Origin: JAMLIO01 sp031412575
GTDB taxonomy: Bacteria; Bdellovibrionota; Bdellovibrionia; Bdellovibrionales; UBA1609
Assembly: GCA_031412575.1 (NCBI GenBank)
Contig: JANODG010000122.1
Coordinates: 1-5,674, forward strand
DNA: 5,674 nucleotides
Direction: 5' to 3'
Part shown: positions 4,755 to 5,674 of the stretch, piece after piece
Numbering within the stretch: the first letter of the stretch is position 1
Layout of the letters: each line of letters opens with the position of its first letter
The notes under the pieces: model-generated
Database searches by the model: none
Told to the model about the DNA's origin: nothing
Seen by the model: only the letters and a program-made list of their open reading frames with translations
Program-made: the position numbers and the translations under genes

Positions 4755-5674
4755 ATGGATTTTAAAAGCTTTCCCAAAAGTCCTTTAGGCGAAAAAATCG
4801 AAGGTTTGCCCTCGGGTCGTGATGTGGATTGGGTGCCCTTAGTTGATTTCAGACGTAATGGTGTTTCTGAAAACACCATTCATGGGGCGATCTCGTGGTA
4901 TTCGGGCGATGAGTGCATTCACTCGTTTGGTGGCAATGTACTTTGTTATGGCCGATCCATGATGAAACCTTTTTATGTCAAAGTTTTCTCTAAAGAACTA
5001 GAAGTCCTGAACGACAAACAAAAAGCAATTTCAGTATCCTCGCATAATGGTAGCGTTCAGCATGTTGAAGCTGCACAAAGCATTTTAAGCGAGTCTGAAT
5101 GGCCGTTGATGCAAACCCCATTGGATTTACCCTTAGTGCAATTTGGACGACAGGTTCGTCGCCCACGACGCTGGTTTAATAACTCTTCCGGCCACCACGC
5201 CGCCTTGCTTAAAGGATGTCGTCTTAAGGGGTGGAATCGGGCTGGTTATACATTACCCAGCCATCCCATGTTTAAAGAGTATCTTTCTATAGTAAAAAGA
5301 TACTTAGGCGAAGACTACGAACCTAAACGCATTGCCCGAGACGGTGATGGTCTTCCAACCATCGCTATGACCGTTAACGAACTTGCGAAATGTTACGCAG
5401 GGTTAGTGCAACATAAAAATGAAGATTGGATTTGGGACGCGTTTATCACTGACCCCGATATGGTCGGAGGCTTTAACCGTTTGGACACCACAGTCATGAA
5501 GTCTTGCCATGGTAAGGTCATTGCCAAAGAAGGCGCCGACGGGTTACTGGGGCTTGCTATTGATCACCCTGACTTTAAAGACGGCCTAGGTGTTGTTATT
5601 AAAATTGCTCACGGCTGGAACCCACAGGCAACATGGTATGTGGCCAGATCAATTTTAGGAGTTCTAGGTTTTGA
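4755..5674 (+). CDS. Type II (AsnII/ReAV-like) L-asparaginase homologue, 3'-truncated
   Basis: The frame is open to the right edge, giving 306 residues; the family usually runs a little beyond this, so only a short C-terminal part is missing. No signal peptide is seen, so it is probably cytoplasmic. The family hydrolyses L-asparagine to aspartate and ammonia and is unrelated to E. coli asparaginases. Visible family blocks are Arg-Ser68-Met-Met-Lys71-Pro, Ser-Ser-His-Asn-Gly (95-99), Ser144-Ser-Gly-His147-His-Ala, Asp196-Gly-Asp198-Gly-Leu-Pro-Thr, Gly-Gly-Phe-Asn-Arg-Leu-Asp (238-244), Ala-Lys-Glu-Gly-Ala-Asp-Gly (257-263) and Gly-Val-Val-Ile-Lys283. The first Ser-Lys pair and Lys283 match the catalytic tandems of R. 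etli ReAV, whereas the zinc ligands Cys135, Lys138 and Cys189 of ReAV correspond to Ser144, His147 and Asp198. Activity or substrate may therefore differ. GC content returns to about that of the dioxygenase genes. Confidence 0.85.
   Translation, partial: MDFKSFPKSPLGEKIEGLPSGRDVDWVPLVDFRRNGVSENTIHGAISWYSGDECIHSFGGNVLCYGRSMMKPFYVKVFSKELEVLNDKQKAISVSSHNGSVQHVEAAQSILSESEWPLMQTPLDLPLVQFGRQVRRPRRWFNNSSGHHAALLKGCRLKGWNRAGYTLPSHPMFKEYLSIVKRYLGEDYEPKRIARDGDGLPTIAMTVNELAKCYAGLVQHKNEDWIWDAFITDPDMVGGFNRLDTTVMKSCHGKVIAKEGADGLLGLAIDHPDFKDGLGVVIKIAHGWNPQATWYVARSILGVLGF

Overview
The window looks like part of a chromosome from a Gram-negative, fairly AT-rich bacterium. Several predicted proteins carry Sec signal peptides, ribosome binding sites are mostly weak, and the central genes look like orphan secreted proteins. 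A predatory or Bdellovibrio-like (Bdellovibrionota) lineage would fit, but that is an impression from gene content, not a demonstrated placement.

Layout: (1) 1-1617 holds two tightly coupled genes for paralogous LigB-type extradiol dioxygenase subunits, resembling the beta (catalytic) and alpha (non-catalytic) subunits of 2-aminophenol 1,6-dioxygenase; the first is cut by the left edge. (2) 1689-4698 is a visibly AT-richer block of four genes for predicted exported proteins. They are a protein ending in a domain that resembles BECR-fold (colicin D/EndoU-like) RNase toxins, a convergent tandem rhodanese lacking both active-site cysteines, a 127-residue unknown protein, and a small metzincin-type zinc peptidase. 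(3) 4755-5674 is the start of a type II (Rhizobium etli AsnII/ReAV-type) asparaginase-like gene that runs off the right edge; its Ser-Lys pairs are kept but the residues expected to bind zinc are replaced.

The flanking genes look like cytoplasmic metabolism of nitrogen-containing compounds (aminophenol-like ring cleavage, asparagine hydrolysis). The middle block looks like exported or envelope functions acquired or evolving separately. Regulatory signals include a good sigma70-like promoter that would give the pseudo-rhodanese a leaderless mRNA, a 13-bp perfect dyad ahead of the 127-residue protein, and a two-state nested inverted repeat that includes the start codon of the peptidase gene. 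No RNA genes, CRISPR arrays, insertion sequences or convincing intrinsic terminators were seen. No gene-free stretch exceeds 300 bases; the longest, 3257-3509, holds the promoter and dyad elements listed.
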